Shown here: positions 16,370 to 25,119 of the stretch, in pieces
Layout: every line of letters starts with the position of its first letter
Numbering within the stretch: position 1 is the first letter of the stretch
Assembly: GCF_029813785.1 (NCBI RefSeq)
Contig: NZ_JARVKY010000021.1
Coordinates: forward strand, 115,996 to 179,995
Length of the DNA: 64,000 nucleotides
Origin: Streptomyces sp. DH41
GTDB taxonomy: Bacteria; Actinomycetota; Actinomycetes; Streptomycetales; Streptomycetaceae
Direction of reading: 5' to 3'
The notes under the pieces: generated by a model
What the model saw: the letters and a program-made list of their open reading frames with translations, nothing else
What the model was told of the DNA's origin: nothing
Databases searched by the model: none
Position numbers and translations under genes: made by a program

Positions 16370-16975
16370 TCAAACGGTCCAGGTGGGCTCCAGTCGCACG
16401 ATGTCTCCCGTCAGCGCCGCGATGTCGGCCTCCGTCTGGGCGCGCAGGGCGAGCCGCTCCACCCGTTCCGTGCGGTACTTGCCGTGCTCGGCTGCCGACC
16501 GCCACATCGACAGCACCAGGTACTCGTTCCCCGGCGCCTCGCCGAACAGCCCGCGGACCATACCGGGCGAGCCCGCCATCGCGGGATTCCAGACCTTCTC
16601 CTGCATGAGGACGTAGTGCTCGGCACGTTCCTCGTGGACGCGGCAGAGCGCCACCCGCAGCAGGTCGGCGTCCGTGAAACGCGGTTCGAACCCGGTCTTC
16701 ACGTCGAACCGGTAGTCGAAGAGCCTGACCTGGGCGTCCTTGAAGGTGCCCGCCTGGGTGGAGGCGAGCCGGTCGTGGGAACGGGCCATGAAGGAGTCGT
16801 AGAAGGCACGGCTCTCCCAGAAGGCGAAAACGTGCGCCACATCCGGCCGCGCCCGGCTCCAGCCACCCCCCTGTCCCCGAAAACCCGGCTCCCCCGGAAG
16901 CCCCGCCCACTTCCGCTGCCCCCGCTCGAAACCGCGGCGGTCCACCACGGTGCAGCGAATCCACTTGACCAGCAC
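16370..16975 (-). CDS. YdbC-like protein with two ABM-type halves
   Basis: A 201-aa protein from a GTG at 16975. The first half (MLVKWIRCTV, HVFAFWESRAFYDSFM) matches what I know of the YdbC/DUF4937 family. The second half (VALCRVHEERAEHYVLMQEKVWNP, EYLVLSMWRSAAEH) looks like a second, diverged copy of the same ferredoxin-like ABM fold. ABM domains bind or oxidise small aromatic molecules or haem, but no active residue is evident. Upstream bases encode no other gene. Confidence 0.7.
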   Translation of the reverse strand: MLVKWIRCTVVDRRGFERGQRKWAGLPGEPGFRGQGGGWSRARPDVAHVFAFWESRAFYDSFMARSHDRLASTQAGTFKDAQVRLFDYRFDVKTGFEPRFTDADLLRVALCRVHEERAEHYVLMQEKVWNPAMAGSPGMVRGLFGEAPGNEYLVLSMWRSAAEHGKYRTERVERLALRAQTEADIAALTGDIVRLEPTWTV

Positions 16976-17133
16976 CGCGCCATGGTAGGCCAGGGAACGT
17001 GGCGCCGGTCACTCTCCGGAGGACCGCTTGTCCGCACGCGCCTCGCTGTGCGTGGCAGGATAGGCAACCGACCGTCACCGCTCGGCAGTTGAGGTGGCCG
17101 GGCAAGGGGCGGGGACCTGGGAAGGGGAAGTCT

Positions 17134-17667
17134 GTGAACGGCCTCAGCAAGGGCATTCGCAAGGTCGAGATCGCGCTGCGGTGGGACCCCAGTCCGGCGG
17201 GGCAGCCACCCGCCGACCTGGACGTCGTGGCCGGGACCTATCCGGTGGGTGACCCGTACGGCGACCCCTCCTACGTGGTGCACTTCGACAGCCGCTCCCC
17301 CGACGGCACCATCTATCTGAACCGGGACAGCCGGGACGGCAAGGGCTTCGGCTTCGACGAGGTCATGACGCTGGAGCTGGAGCGGCTCGACGCCCGGTAC
17401 GCGCGCGTGGTGGTGGGCGTCGCGATCCAGCAGCGCACCGAGGACCGGACCTTCGCAGACGTGGGAAGTCCGGGCCTGCGTATCCGTGAGGGCTACACCG
17501 ACCTCGCCGCGGACGACTTCAGTGGTGTCCTGGGCGCGACGGCGGCGACGGTCGCGGAGTTCGTCCGGGACGAGACGGGGGCGTGGGAGTTCCGGGCCGG
17601 CGTGCACGGATTCGAGGGCGATCCCGCCGCGTTCGCCGCCACGATGGGCGCGACCCGCCGATCCTGA
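17134..17667 (+). CDS. TerD-family protein
   Basis: A 177-aa single-domain protein starting at a GTG at 17134 with GGAAGGGGAAG upstream. Features of TerD (calcium-binding tellurium-resistance family) include KVEIALRWDPSP near the start, DLDVVAGTY, and the strand-rich C-terminal half with GFGFDEVMTLELERLDARYARVVVGVAI. The protein stands alone, with no other ter genes nearby, so tellurite resistance is unlikely to be its main role; Streptomyces has many solitary TerD paralogues. A bidirectional terminator lies 48 bases downstream. Confidence 0.88.
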   Translation: MNGLSKGIRKVEIALRWDPSPAGQPPADLDVVAGTYPVGDPYGDPSYVVHFDSRSPDGTIYLNRDSRDGKGFGFDEVMTLELERLDARYARVVVGVAIQQRTEDRTFADVGSPGLRIREGYTDLAADDFSGVLGATAATVAEFVRDETGAWEFRAGVHGFEGDPAAFAATMGATRRS

Positions 17668-17714
17668 CGGCGTCGGCGCCGGCGCGCGAGTAGCCGGCGT
17701 ATCGGTGACCGGCG

Positions 17715-17757
17715 CGTGAGTAAGGGGCGTCCGCCATGGCGGACGCCCCTTACTCAC
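17715..17757. terminator. bidirectional terminator, long perfect palindrome
   Basis: Arms of 21 bases pair perfectly with only AT at the centre. It is centred between the ends of convergent terD-like and nrdJ genes. Because of the symmetry, both strands appear to encode the same peptide here, which is an artefact. There is no U-tract, as usual in Streptomyces. Confidence 0.85.
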
Positions 17758-17770
17758 GTGGACCTACAGG

Positions 17771-20665
17771 TCAGCTGCAACCGCTGGTCGAGCCGCAGCC
17801 CTCGCAGATGTAGCAGGAACCGGCGCGCTGCATCTTCGTGCCGCAGGAGAAGCACAGCGGGGCGTCGGCCTGGATGCCCAGCTGCATCTCCACCAGTTCG
17901 GCGCTGGTGTGGGCCTGCTGCGGAGCGGGCTTGGCCGCCTCGACCTCGGCCTTCGGCGTGACGACGGCCTTCAGCTCCTGGGCGCGCGGCGCCGACTGGG
18001 CCAGACCCTCGACGTCGAGCTCGTCGTCGGACGGCTCGTACGAGCCCGTCTCCAGGTGGCGCTGACGCTCCTCGGCGGAGTGGATGCCGAGCGCGGAGCG
18101 CGTCTCGAAGGGCAGGAAGTCCAGCGCCAGACGGCGGAAGATGTAGTCGACGATCGACTGCGCCATCCGCACGTCCGGGTCGTCGGTCATACCGGCCGGC
18201 TCGAAGCGCATGTTGGTGAACTTCGAGACGTACGTCTCCAGCGGCACGCCGTACTGGAGGCCGACGGAGACCGCGATGGAGAAGGCGTCCATCATGCCCG
18301 CGAGGGTCGAGCCCTGCTTGGACATCTTCAGGAAGACCTCGCCGAGACCGTCGTCCGGGTAGGAGTTGGCGGTCATGTAGCCCTCGGCGCCGCCGACGGT
18401 GAAGGACGTGGTGATGCCGGGACGTCCCTTCGGGAGGCGCTTGCGGACCGGGCGGTACTCGACGACCTTCTCGACCGTCTCGCGGATGGCCGCCTCCGTC
18501 TTCTCCGTGACCTCGGTCTTCTCCTTCTCCTTGGTCTTGGCGGAGAGGGGCTGGCCGACCTTGCAGTTGTCGCGGTAGATGGCGAGCGCCTTGACGCCCA
18601 TCTTCCAGGCCTCGAAGTAGACCTCCTCGACGTCCTCGACGGTCGCCGTCTCCGGCAGGTTGACCGTCTTGGAGAGGGCGCCGGAGATCCACGGCTGGAT
18701 CGCGGCCATCATGCGGACGTGGCCCATCGCGGAGATGGAGCGCTCGCCCATGGCGCAGTCGAAGACCTCGTAGTGCTCGGGCTTGAGGCCGGGGGCGTCG
18801 ATCACGTTGCCGTGCTCGGCGATGTGGGCGACGATCGCCTCGATCTGCTCCTCCTGGTAACCCAGGCGGCGCAGGGCCTGCGGGACGGTGCCGTTGACGA
18901 TCTGCATCGAGCCGCCGCCGACCAGCTTCTTGAACTTGACCAGGGCGAGGTCGGGCTCGAGGCCGGTGGTGTCGCAGGACATCGCGAGACCGATGGTGCC
19001 GGTCGGGGCGATGACGGACGCCTGGGCGTTCCGGAAGCCGTTCTTCTCGCCGAGGCGCAGCACGTCCTGCCAGGCCTCGGTGGCGGCGGCCCAGATCGGC
19101 GTGTCCAGGTCGTCCATGCGGACGGCCCCGGCGTTCTCGTCGGAGTGCTGCTTCATGACCCGCAGGTGGGGCTGCGCGTTGCGGGCGTAGCCGTCGTACG
19201 GGCCGACGATCGCGGCGAGCTCGGCGGAGCGCCGGTACGACGTGCCGGTCATCAGGGAGGTGATGGCGCCGGCCAGGGCGCGGCCGCCGTCGGAGTCGTA
19301 CGCGTGGCCGGTCGCCATCAGCAGGGCGCCGAGGTTGGCGTAGCCGATGCCGAGCTGGCGGAAGGCGCGGGTGTTCTCGCCGATCTTCTGGGTCGGGAAG
19401 TCCGCGAAGCAGATGGAGATGTCCATCGCGGTGATGACGAGCTCGACGACCTTCGCGAAGCGCTCGGCGTCGAAGGACTGGTTGCCCTTGCCGTCGTCCT
19501 TCAGGAACTTCATCAGGTTCAGCGAGGCGAGGTTGCAGGACGTGTTGTCCAGGTGCATGTACTCGCTGCACGGGTTCGAGCCGTTGATGCGGCCGGACTC
19601 CGGGCAGGTGTGCCAGTGGTTGATCGTGTCGTCGTACTGGATGCCCGGGTCGGCGCAGGCCCAGGCGGCCTCGGCCATCTTGCGGAAGAGCGCCTTGGCG
19701 TCGACCTCCTCGATGACCTCGCCGGTCATGCGGGACGTCAGGCCGAACTTGCCGCCGTCCTGCACGGCCTTCATGAACGTGTCGTTCACGCGGACCGAGT
19801 TGTTGGCGTTCTGGTACTGGACGGACGTGATGTCGTCGCCGCCCAGGTCCATGTCGAAGCCCGCGTCGCGCAGGGCGCGGATCTTCTCCTCCTCCGAGAC
19901 CTTGGTCTGGATGAAGTCCTCGATGTCGGGGTGGTCGACGTCGAGGATGACCATCTTGGCGGCCCGGCGGGTGGCGCCACCCGACTTGATCGTGCCGGCG
20001 GAGGCGTCGGCACCGCGCATGAAGGAGACCGGTCCTGAGGCGTTGCCGCCGGAGGAGAGCAGCTCCTTGGAGGAGCGGATCCGGGAGAGGTTCAGGCCGG
20101 CGCCCGAGCCGCCCTTGAAGATCATGCCCTCTTCCTTGTACCAGTCGAGGATCGACTCCATGGAGTCGTCGACGGACAGGATGAAGCAGGCGGACACCTG
20201 CTGCGGCTGGGGCGTGCCGACGTTGAACCAGACGGGGCTGTTGAAGCTGAAGATCTGGTGCAGGAGGGCGTAGGCCAGCTCGTGCTCGAAGATCTCGGCG
20301 TCGGCGGGCGAGGCAAAGTACCTGTGGTCCTCGCCGGCCTTCCGGTACGTCTTCACGATGCGGTCGATGAGCTGCTTCAGGCTCACCTCGCGCTGCGGGG
20401 TGCCGACGGCACCGCGGAAGTACTTGCTGGTGACGATGTTGACCGCGTTCACCGACCAGAACTCGGGGAACTCGACGCCACGCTGCTCGAAGTTGACCGA
20501 GCCGTCGCGCCAGTTGGTCATGACGACGTCACGACGCTCCCAGGCCACCTCGTCGTAGGGGTGGACTCCGGGAGTGGTGTGGACGCGCTCGACGCGGAGT
20601 CCCTTGCCCGCCTTGGTGCCCTTGGCGCGGGAACTCCGTGCCGGACCGCTCGCCGTCTCTGTCAT
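17771..20665 (-). CDS. nrdJ: vitamin B12-dependent class II ribonucleotide reductase
   Basis: A 964-aa enzyme that reduces ribonucleotides to deoxyribonucleotides with adenosylcobalamin. Typical segments are NSPVWFNVGTPQPQQVSACFIL, GGSGAGLNLSRIRS, NPCSEYMHLDNTSCNLASLNL (active-site Cys region) and PTGTIGLAMSCDTTGLEPD. The C-terminus has paired Cys motifs (CFSCGTKM, CYICEGCGSTSGCS) that resemble a zinc finger and the redox-active tail. I chose the ATG at 20665 with GGGAGGC upstream. It is the second gene after nrdR (168-bp gap) and shares the NrdR-box promoter. No cobalamin riboswitch is visible immediately upstream. Confidence 0.97.
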   Translation of the reverse strand: MTETASGPARSSRAKGTKAGKGLRVERVHTTPGVHPYDEVAWERRDVVMTNWRDGSVNFEQRGVEFPEFWSVNAVNIVTSKYFRGAVGTPQREVSLKQLIDRIVKTYRKAGEDHRYFASPADAEIFEHELAYALLHQIFSFNSPVWFNVGTPQPQQVSACFILSVDDSMESILDWYKEEGMIFKGGSGAGLNLSRIRSSKELLSSGGNASGPVSFMRGADASAGTIKSGGATRRAAKMVILDVDHPDIEDFIQTKVSEEEKIRALRDAGFDMDLGGDDITSVQYQNANNSVRVNDTFMKAVQDGGKFGLTSRMTGEVIEEVDAKALFRKMAEAAWACADPGIQYDDTINHWHTCPESGRINGSNPCSEYMHLDNTSCNLASLNLMKFLKDDGKGNQSFDAERFAKVVELVITAMDISICFADFPTQKIGENTRAFRQLGIGYANLGALLMATGHAYDSDGGRALAGAITSLMTGTSYRRSAELAAIVGPYDGYARNAQPHLRVMKQHSDENAGAVRMDDLDTPIWAAATEAWQDVLRLGEKNGFRNAQASVIAPTGTIGLAMSCDTTGLEPDLALVKFKKLVGGGSMQIVNGTVPQALRRLGYQEEQIEAIVAHIAEHGNVIDAPGLKPEHYEVFDCAMGERSISAMGHVRMMAAIQPWISGALSKTVNLPETATVEDVEEVYFEAWKMGVKALAIYRDNCKVGQPLSAKTKEKEKTEVTEKTEAAIRETVEKVVEYRPVRKRLPKGRPGITTSFTVGGAEGYMTANSYPDDGLGEVFLKMSKQGSTLAGMMDAFSIAVSVGLQYGVPLETYVSKFTNMRFEPAGMTDDPDVRMAQSIVDYIFRRLALDFLPFETRSALGIHSAEERQRHLETGSYEPSDDELDVEGLAQSAPRAQELKAVVTPKAEVEAAKPAPQQAHTSAELVEMQLGIQADAPLCFSCGTKMQRAGSCYICEGCGSTSGCS

Positions 20666-20833
20666 GCCGCCTCCCATGTACGGGCGAAAACGCCCTGAAG
20701 TGCCACGCTTGTTCCCGTGGCACGGTGTTCTGTCTTGTGTTGCGGGCATCTCTGACTCCGCCCGCAACAGGTCTTTGTCACTCGCCGCCGTCCGGCCGGG
20801 CCCGGGCGCCGAAGTCCGGGTCCGGCCCGCCGG

Positions 20834-21385
20834 TCAGTCGGCGGCGCCTGCGGGTTCGGGGACCTGTGCCGCCCCCGTGGACCCGCGGTCGTTCTCCGGG
20901 CTCCCCGCGCCGGCGTCGTCGCCGTCTTCGCCGGGGCGCCCCGTCGCCTCCCTGAGCTCCGCGATCGCGGCCTCGAAGTCCTCGAGCGAGTCGAACGCCC
21001 GGTAGACGGAGGCGAATCGCAGATAGGCGACGAGGTCGAGTTCCTGCAACGGACCGAGTATGGCCAGCCCCACGTCGTGGGTGGTCAGCTCGGCGCTGCC
21101 GGTGGCCCGCACCGCCTCCTCGACCCGCTGGCCGAGTTGGGCGAGCGCGTCCTCGGTGACGGGCCGGCCCTGGCAGGCCTTGCGCACACCGTTGATGATC
21201 TTGGTTCGGCTGAACGGTTCGGTGACCCCGGACCGCTTCACCACCATGAGCGAACACGTCTCCACGGTCGTGAAACGACGGGAGCAGTCAGGGCACTGGC
21301 GGCGCCTGCGGATCGACGTGCCGTCGTCGGTCGTACGACTGTCGACGACGCGGCTGTCGGGGTGCCTGCAGAAGGGGCAGTGCAT
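20834..21385 (-). CDS. nrdR: transcriptional repressor NrdR
   Basis: A 183-aa protein. An N-terminal zinc ribbon (C3, C6, C31, C34) and Arg-rich RRRRQC segment bind DNA; the ATP-cone domain (about 46-136, VVKRSGVTEPFSRTKIINGVRKAC) senses ATP/dATP. It represses ribonucleotide reductase genes when dATP is high. The last 35 residues are Gly/Glu/Ala-rich and non-conserved. It is the promoter-proximal gene of nrdR-nrdJ, with two NrdR boxes about 110-150 bases upstream. The start is the ATG at 21385. Confidence 0.97.
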   Translation of the reverse strand: MHCPFCRHPDSRVVDSRTTDDGTSIRRRRQCPDCSRRFTTVETCSLMVVKRSGVTEPFSRTKIINGVRKACQGRPVTEDALAQLGQRVEEAVRATGSAELTTHDVGLAILGPLQELDLVAYLRFASVYRAFDSLEDFEAAIAELREATGRPGEDGDDAGAGSPENDRGSTGAAQVPEPAGAAD

Positions 21386-21494
21386 GATCTCCGAACCCTC
21401 CTCACAGCAGACTCAATAGCCTCGCGAGGCCCTTCAGGCCCCTCGAAGCAGCACCCAGCATAGGCGATCGCGGCGGGCCCGAAGACCCGGGGGA

Positions 21495-21538
21495 CCACAA
21501 CTTGTGGGCTGCTGATGCAATCCAACCACTAGATGTGG
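21495..21538 (-). promoter_or_regulatory. two NrdR boxes in the nrdRJ promoter
   Basis: CCACAACTTGTGG (21495-21507) and CCACTAGATGTGG (21526-21538) share CCAC...GTGG ends and lie 31 bp apart centre to centre, about three helical turns. That is the paired arrangement known for NrdR boxes. They sit upstream of nrdR, so nrdRJ is autoregulated. Confidence 0.85.
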
Positions 21539-21874
21539 GGATTGGCTCATACATACACGCCCTGCACCCGTGTCGCTCCCGTGCGTGCGAACGCCGTACG
21601 GCCGCGGCGACACGGTGGACGCGCGCACGCGCGGACGTATCGCCCGGCGGCATGCGGAGATACCGTGGGCGCCGCGAGGAGGGGACGTGGGACTACCGCA
21701 CAGATGGGGGACCCACGCCGTCGAACGGGATGCCGGATGGCAGACTGGAGCGACCTCCCCGAGGTTGTCACCACGGCGGTGAAGAGTACAGCAATGGGCC
21801 CTTTTGTCCGCCAGGCATCGCGGTAGCCATACACCTAGACACACGATCCGGGCGATCGATTCGCGATTTTTCAC

Positions 21875-21916
21875 TCGAACGTGTGTTTGGCGCAACCTTT
21901 CGAAAGCTACTACCGT
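21875..21916 (+). promoter_or_regulatory. LexA box and promoter of lexA
   Basis: TCGAAC-GTGT-GTTTGG (21875-21890) matches the actinobacterial SOS box (TCGAAC N4 GTTCGA) in 10 of 12 defined bases. It overlaps a likely -35 TTGGCG (21887-21892), with -10 TACCGT at 21911-21916 and an 18-bp spacer. A further palindrome CTTTCGAAAG (21897-21906) lies inside the spacer. Confidence 0.8.
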
Positions 21917-21949
21917 TGTGCAGCAGGGAGACCATCGAGAGGGGCCGAC

Positions 21950-22729
21950 GTGACCACCACCGCCGACAGTGCCGCCATCACTGCCCAGGACCGCCCCCAG
22001 GGCCGACCTGAGCCGGTGCACGCGATGAGCGACGCCGCGAATCCAGAGGGGCACAAACGCTCCCTGCCGGGGCGACCTCCCGGCATCCGGGCGGACAGCT
22101 CGGGACTCACCGACCGACAGCGCCGGGTGATCGAGGTCATCCGCGACTCGGTGCAGCGGCGCGGATACCCGCCGTCGATGCGGGAGATCGGTCAGGCCGT
22201 CGGCCTCTCCAGCACCTCCTCCGTCGCGCACCAGCTGATGGCGCTGGAGCGTAAGGGCTTCCTGCGCCGCGACCCGCACCGACCGCGCGCCTACGAGGTG
22301 CGCGGCTCCGACCAGGCCGCCTCCGTGCAGCCCACGGACACCGCCGGCAAGCCGGCCGCTTCGTACGTCCCGCTCGTGGGGCGCATCGCCGCCGGTGGCC
22401 CGATCCTCGCCGAGGAGTCCGTCGAGGACGTCTTCCCCCTGCCCCGGCAGCTGGTCGGTGACGGCGAGCTGTTCGTCCTGAAGGTCGTCGGCGACTCGAT
22501 GATCGAGGCCGCCATCTGCGACGGCGACTGGGTCACGGTCCGCCGTCAGCCGGTCGCCGAGAACGGCGACATCGTGGCCGCCATGCTCGACGGCGAGGCC
22601 ACCGTGAAGCGCTTCAAGCGCGAGGACGGCCACGTCTGGCTTCTCCCGCACAACTCGGCGTACGAGCCGATCCCCGGTGACGACGCGACCATCCTCGGCA
22701 AGGTGGTGGCCGTACTGCGCCGCGTCTGA
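21950..22729 (+). CDS. lexA: SOS repressor LexA
   Basis: A 259-aa repressor/protease. The winged-helix DNA-binding domain spans about 53-118 (LTDRQRRVIEVI, PPSMREIGQAVGLSS). The cleavage site is A148-G149 in RIAAGG; the catalytic dyad is S183 (GDSM) and K220 (EATVKRF). RecA filaments trigger self-cleavage and derepression of SOS genes, including recA 38 kb away in this window. The start is a GTG at 21950 with GAGAGGGG upstream. The first 50 residues are a poorly conserved extension usual in Streptomyces. Its own promoter carries an SOS box. Confidence 0.97.
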   Translation: MTTTADSAAITAQDRPQGRPEPVHAMSDAANPEGHKRSLPGRPPGIRADSSGLTDRQRRVIEVIRDSVQRRGYPPSMREIGQAVGLSSTSSVAHQLMALERKGFLRRDPHRPRAYEVRGSDQAASVQPTDTAGKPAASYVPLVGRIAAGGPILAEESVEDVFPLPRQLVGDGELFVLKVVGDSMIEAAICDGDWVTVRRQPVAENGDIVAAMLDGEATVKRFKREDGHVWLLPHNSAYEPIPGDDATILGKVVAVLRRV

Positions 22730-22777
22730 GCGCCATGGCGGGCGGGTGCTCCGCGACAGCGACCCGCCGACCCGACC

Positions 22778-22811
22778 GGGCCCCGGAACCTCTGCGCCGG
22801 TTCCGGGGCCC
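22778..22811. terminator. bidirectional terminator after lexA
   Basis: A perfect 13-base stem starting GGGCCCCGG with an 8-base loop, between the convergent lexA and dinG-like genes. Confidence 0.85.
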
Positions 22812-22860
22812 CGCGCTGTGCGGAGCACCAGGCGCGGGCGACCGACGTGCGGCTCCGCGC

Positions 22861-24873
22861 TCAGTCGCTTTCGGCCGCCGCCTCCGCCTTCGTCTCCGCC
22901 TCCGTCTCCTTCTGTCGTGCCGTCGCGTCGATCGCGGCGAGTGACCTGCGGACCTGGTTGCGGTCCGTGGTGAACCAGAAGTCGGGCATCGACGCCTTGA
23001 GATAGCTCCCGTACCGGGCCGTCGCCAGCCGCTGGTCCAGTACGGCGACCACGCCGCGGTCACCCGAAGCCCGTACGAGACGGCCCGCGCCCTGGGCCAT
23101 CAGCAGCGCGGCGTGCGTGGCGGCGACCGCCATGAAGCCGTTGCCGCCGGCCTCTTCCACCGCCTTCTGGCGGGCGCTCATCACGGGGTCGTCCGGACGA
23201 GGGAACGGGATCTTGTCCATGACGACCAGCTGACAGCTCGGCCCGGGGACATCGACGCCCTGCCAGAGCGACAGCGTGCCGAAGAGGCAGGTCTTCGGGT
23301 CGGCGGCGAAGTTCTTGATCAGCTCACCGAGCGTCTCCTCACCCTGGAGCAGGATCGGGTACTCCGGAATGCGGGAGCGCAGTTCCTCGGCGGCCAGCTG
23401 GGCCGCCCGCATCGAGGAGAACAGCCCCAGCGTGCGGCCGCCAGCCGCCTGGATGAGCTCCGTCAGCTCGTCGAGCATGTCGCCGCGGTCGCCGTCGCGG
23501 GCGGGGCGGGCCAGGTGCTTGGCGACGTACAGGATGCCCTGCCTGCGGTAGTCGAAGGGCGATCCCACGTCGAAGCCCTTCCACTGGGGGACGTCGTCGC
23601 CCTCGGTGCCTTCCGGGGCGAGGCCGAGGGAGGCGCCGACGCCATTGAAGTCGCCGCCCAGCTTCAGGGTCGCGGAGGTCAGGACGACCGAGCGGTCGCT
23701 GAAGAGCTTTTCGCGCAGCAGGCCGGCGACGGACATGGGGGCGACCCGCAAGGAGGCACCGAAGCGGTCATGCCGCTCGTACCAGACGACGTCCCACTCG
23801 GAGCCGTTGGTGATCCGCTCCGCCACGTCGTGCACCGACTCCACCGAGGCCAGCGCCTGCTTGCGGACGGCGTCCTCGTCCTGCACGGACTTGTCGCGGG
23901 TCGCGCCGATCGCGGAGATGACCGTACGGCAGGCGTCGCGCAGTGCCATCAGCGCGTAGCCCAGGTCCTCCGGGATCTCCTCGAGGCGGCCCGGCAGCGC
24001 CAGTTCCATGAGCCGCTCGAAGCCCTCGGCCGCCGTCTGGAGCTGGTCGGCGGCCTTCTCGTTGACGAGCTTCGCGGCCCGCCGCACCGCGCGGTTGACC
24101 TGGCCGGGGGTGAGTTCGCCGGTGGCGACCCCGGTGACACGGGAGACCAGCTCGTGCGCCTCGTCGACGATCAGCACCTCGTGCTGCGGCAGGACCGGTG
24201 CGCCCTCGATGGCGTCGATCGCAAGGAGGGCGTGATTGGTGACGACGACCTCGGAGAGCTTGGCGCGCTCACGGGCCATCTCGGCGAAGCACTCGGCGCC
24301 GTAGGCGCACTTCGAGGCGCCGAGGCACTCCCGGGAGGACACCGACACCTGCGACCAGGCACGGTCGGAGACACCGGGAGTGAGGTCGTCGCGGTCGCCC
24401 GTCTCCGTCTCGTGCGCCCAGTCGCGCATCCGCAGCAGGTCCTGGCCCAGCTTGCTGGTGGGCGCGGCGGCCTCGAACTGGTCGAAGAGGCCTTCCTCCT
24501 CGTCCTGCGGGACGCCCTCGTGGAGCCGGTGCAGGCACAGGTAGTTCGACCTGCCCTTGAGCATCGCGAACTCCGGGCGGCGACGCAGCTGGGGATGGAG
24601 TGCGTCGACCGTGCGGGGCAGGTCCCGCTCGACCAGCTGGCGCTGGAGAGCCAGGGTCGCGGTGGCCACCACGACCCGCTCCCCATGGGCCAGGGCGGGC
24701 ACCAGATAACCCAGGGACTTGCCGGTGCCGGTGCCGGCCTGGACCAGCAGATGGGAGCCACCGTCGATGGCTTCCTCGACGGCTTCGGCCATGGCCACCT
24801 GGCCGGGACGCTCCGTGCCGCCGACGGCGGTGACGGCGGCGTGCAGGAGTTCGGGGAGTGAGGGCTTCGTCAT
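22861..24873 (-). CDS. dinG: DinG/XPD-type ATP-dependent DNA helicase
   Basis: A 670-aa superfamily 2 helicase. Walker A (QAGTGTGKS, near 41-49) and DEAH (IVDEAHE) are present. Between them is the iron-sulfur domain with Cys in NYLC and ECLGASKCAYGAEC, spaced as in XPD/DinG/YoaA. C-terminal motifs include GTLSLWQGVDVPG and QGAGRLVR. It would unwind forked or R-loop structures 5' to 3'. It starts at the ATG at 24873 and is convergent with lexA. I see no SOS box in front of it, so SOS control is not supported. The symbol is by family only. Confidence 0.9.
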   Translation of the reverse strand: MTKPSLPELLHAAVTAVGGTERPGQVAMAEAVEEAIDGGSHLLVQAGTGTGKSLGYLVPALAHGERVVVATATLALQRQLVERDLPRTVDALHPQLRRRPEFAMLKGRSNYLCLHRLHEGVPQDEEEGLFDQFEAAAPTSKLGQDLLRMRDWAHETETGDRDDLTPGVSDRAWSQVSVSSRECLGASKCAYGAECFAEMARERAKLSEVVVTNHALLAIDAIEGAPVLPQHEVLIVDEAHELVSRVTGVATGELTPGQVNRAVRRAAKLVNEKAADQLQTAAEGFERLMELALPGRLEEIPEDLGYALMALRDACRTVISAIGATRDKSVQDEDAVRKQALASVESVHDVAERITNGSEWDVVWYERHDRFGASLRVAPMSVAGLLREKLFSDRSVVLTSATLKLGGDFNGVGASLGLAPEGTEGDDVPQWKGFDVGSPFDYRRQGILYVAKHLARPARDGDRGDMLDELTELIQAAGGRTLGLFSSMRAAQLAAEELRSRIPEYPILLQGEETLGELIKNFAADPKTCLFGTLSLWQGVDVPGPSCQLVVMDKIPFPRPDDPVMSARQKAVEEAGGNGFMAVAATHAALLMAQGAGRLVRASGDRGVVAVLDQRLATARYGSYLKASMPDFWFTTDRNQVRRSLAAIDATARQKETEAETKAEAAAESD

Positions 24874-24943
24874 AGCGCGACCACCCTACGACCCGGCACT
24901 GACAAGCGGGCGCGCAAGGCGGGAGCAAGGGACTGGAGAGGCT

Positions 24944-25015
24944 GGAGGGACAGGAGCAGCGGGAGGGACGGCAGACGTGGGAGGGACGGCAGAGGCTGGA
25001 GGGACGGGGCGGGCT
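24944..25015. repeat. 18-bp tandem repeat, four imperfect copies
   Basis: Units begin at 24944, 24962, 24980 and 24998, each opening GGAGGGAC (three share GGAGGGACGG) with drift in the second half. The array fills part of the 246-bp gap upstream of the dinG-like gene and downstream of the siderophore operon. Confidence 0.8.
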
Positions 25016-25119
25016 GCGGGAACGGCGGGGGCAAGGATGCTCCTGGGCGTGCGGCGGGCGGGGCCGGTCGACGAGTGGGGGTGGCTACTGATCAGGCCGG
25101 CGGGGCGGGCCGCACGACG

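Larger units (their letters stand above)
21386..21949. other. long nrdR-lexA divergent control region
   Basis: These 564 bases hold the NrdR boxes near the nrdR side and the SOS box and promoter near the lexA side. The roughly 330 bases between them (21545-21870) show no convincing gene. CCGTGTCGC (21568-21576) and GCGACACGG (21607-21615) could form a large-loop hairpin. Small open frames exist here but lack ribosome sites and recognisable content. Confidence 0.6.

Noticed and set aside
17909..20038. Long rightward open frame opposite nrdJ
   Set aside because: It is the antisense frame of a highly conserved enzyme in GC-rich DNA, its protein is Val/Leu/Asp-Gly-rich with no family features, and nrdJ fully explains the region.
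20666..20833. Cobalamin riboswitch before nrdJ
   Set aside because: The 168 bases between nrdR and nrdJ lack a recognisable B12 box; control is better explained by NrdR boxes upstream of nrdR.
21570..21782. Small rightward gene in the nrdR-lexA gap
   Set aside because: No ribosome site, no recognisable product and Arg-rich translation typical of non-coding GC-rich DNA.
24874..24943. SOS box upstream of the dinG-like gene
   Set aside because: No GAAC-N4-GTTC-like sequence is present near its start.
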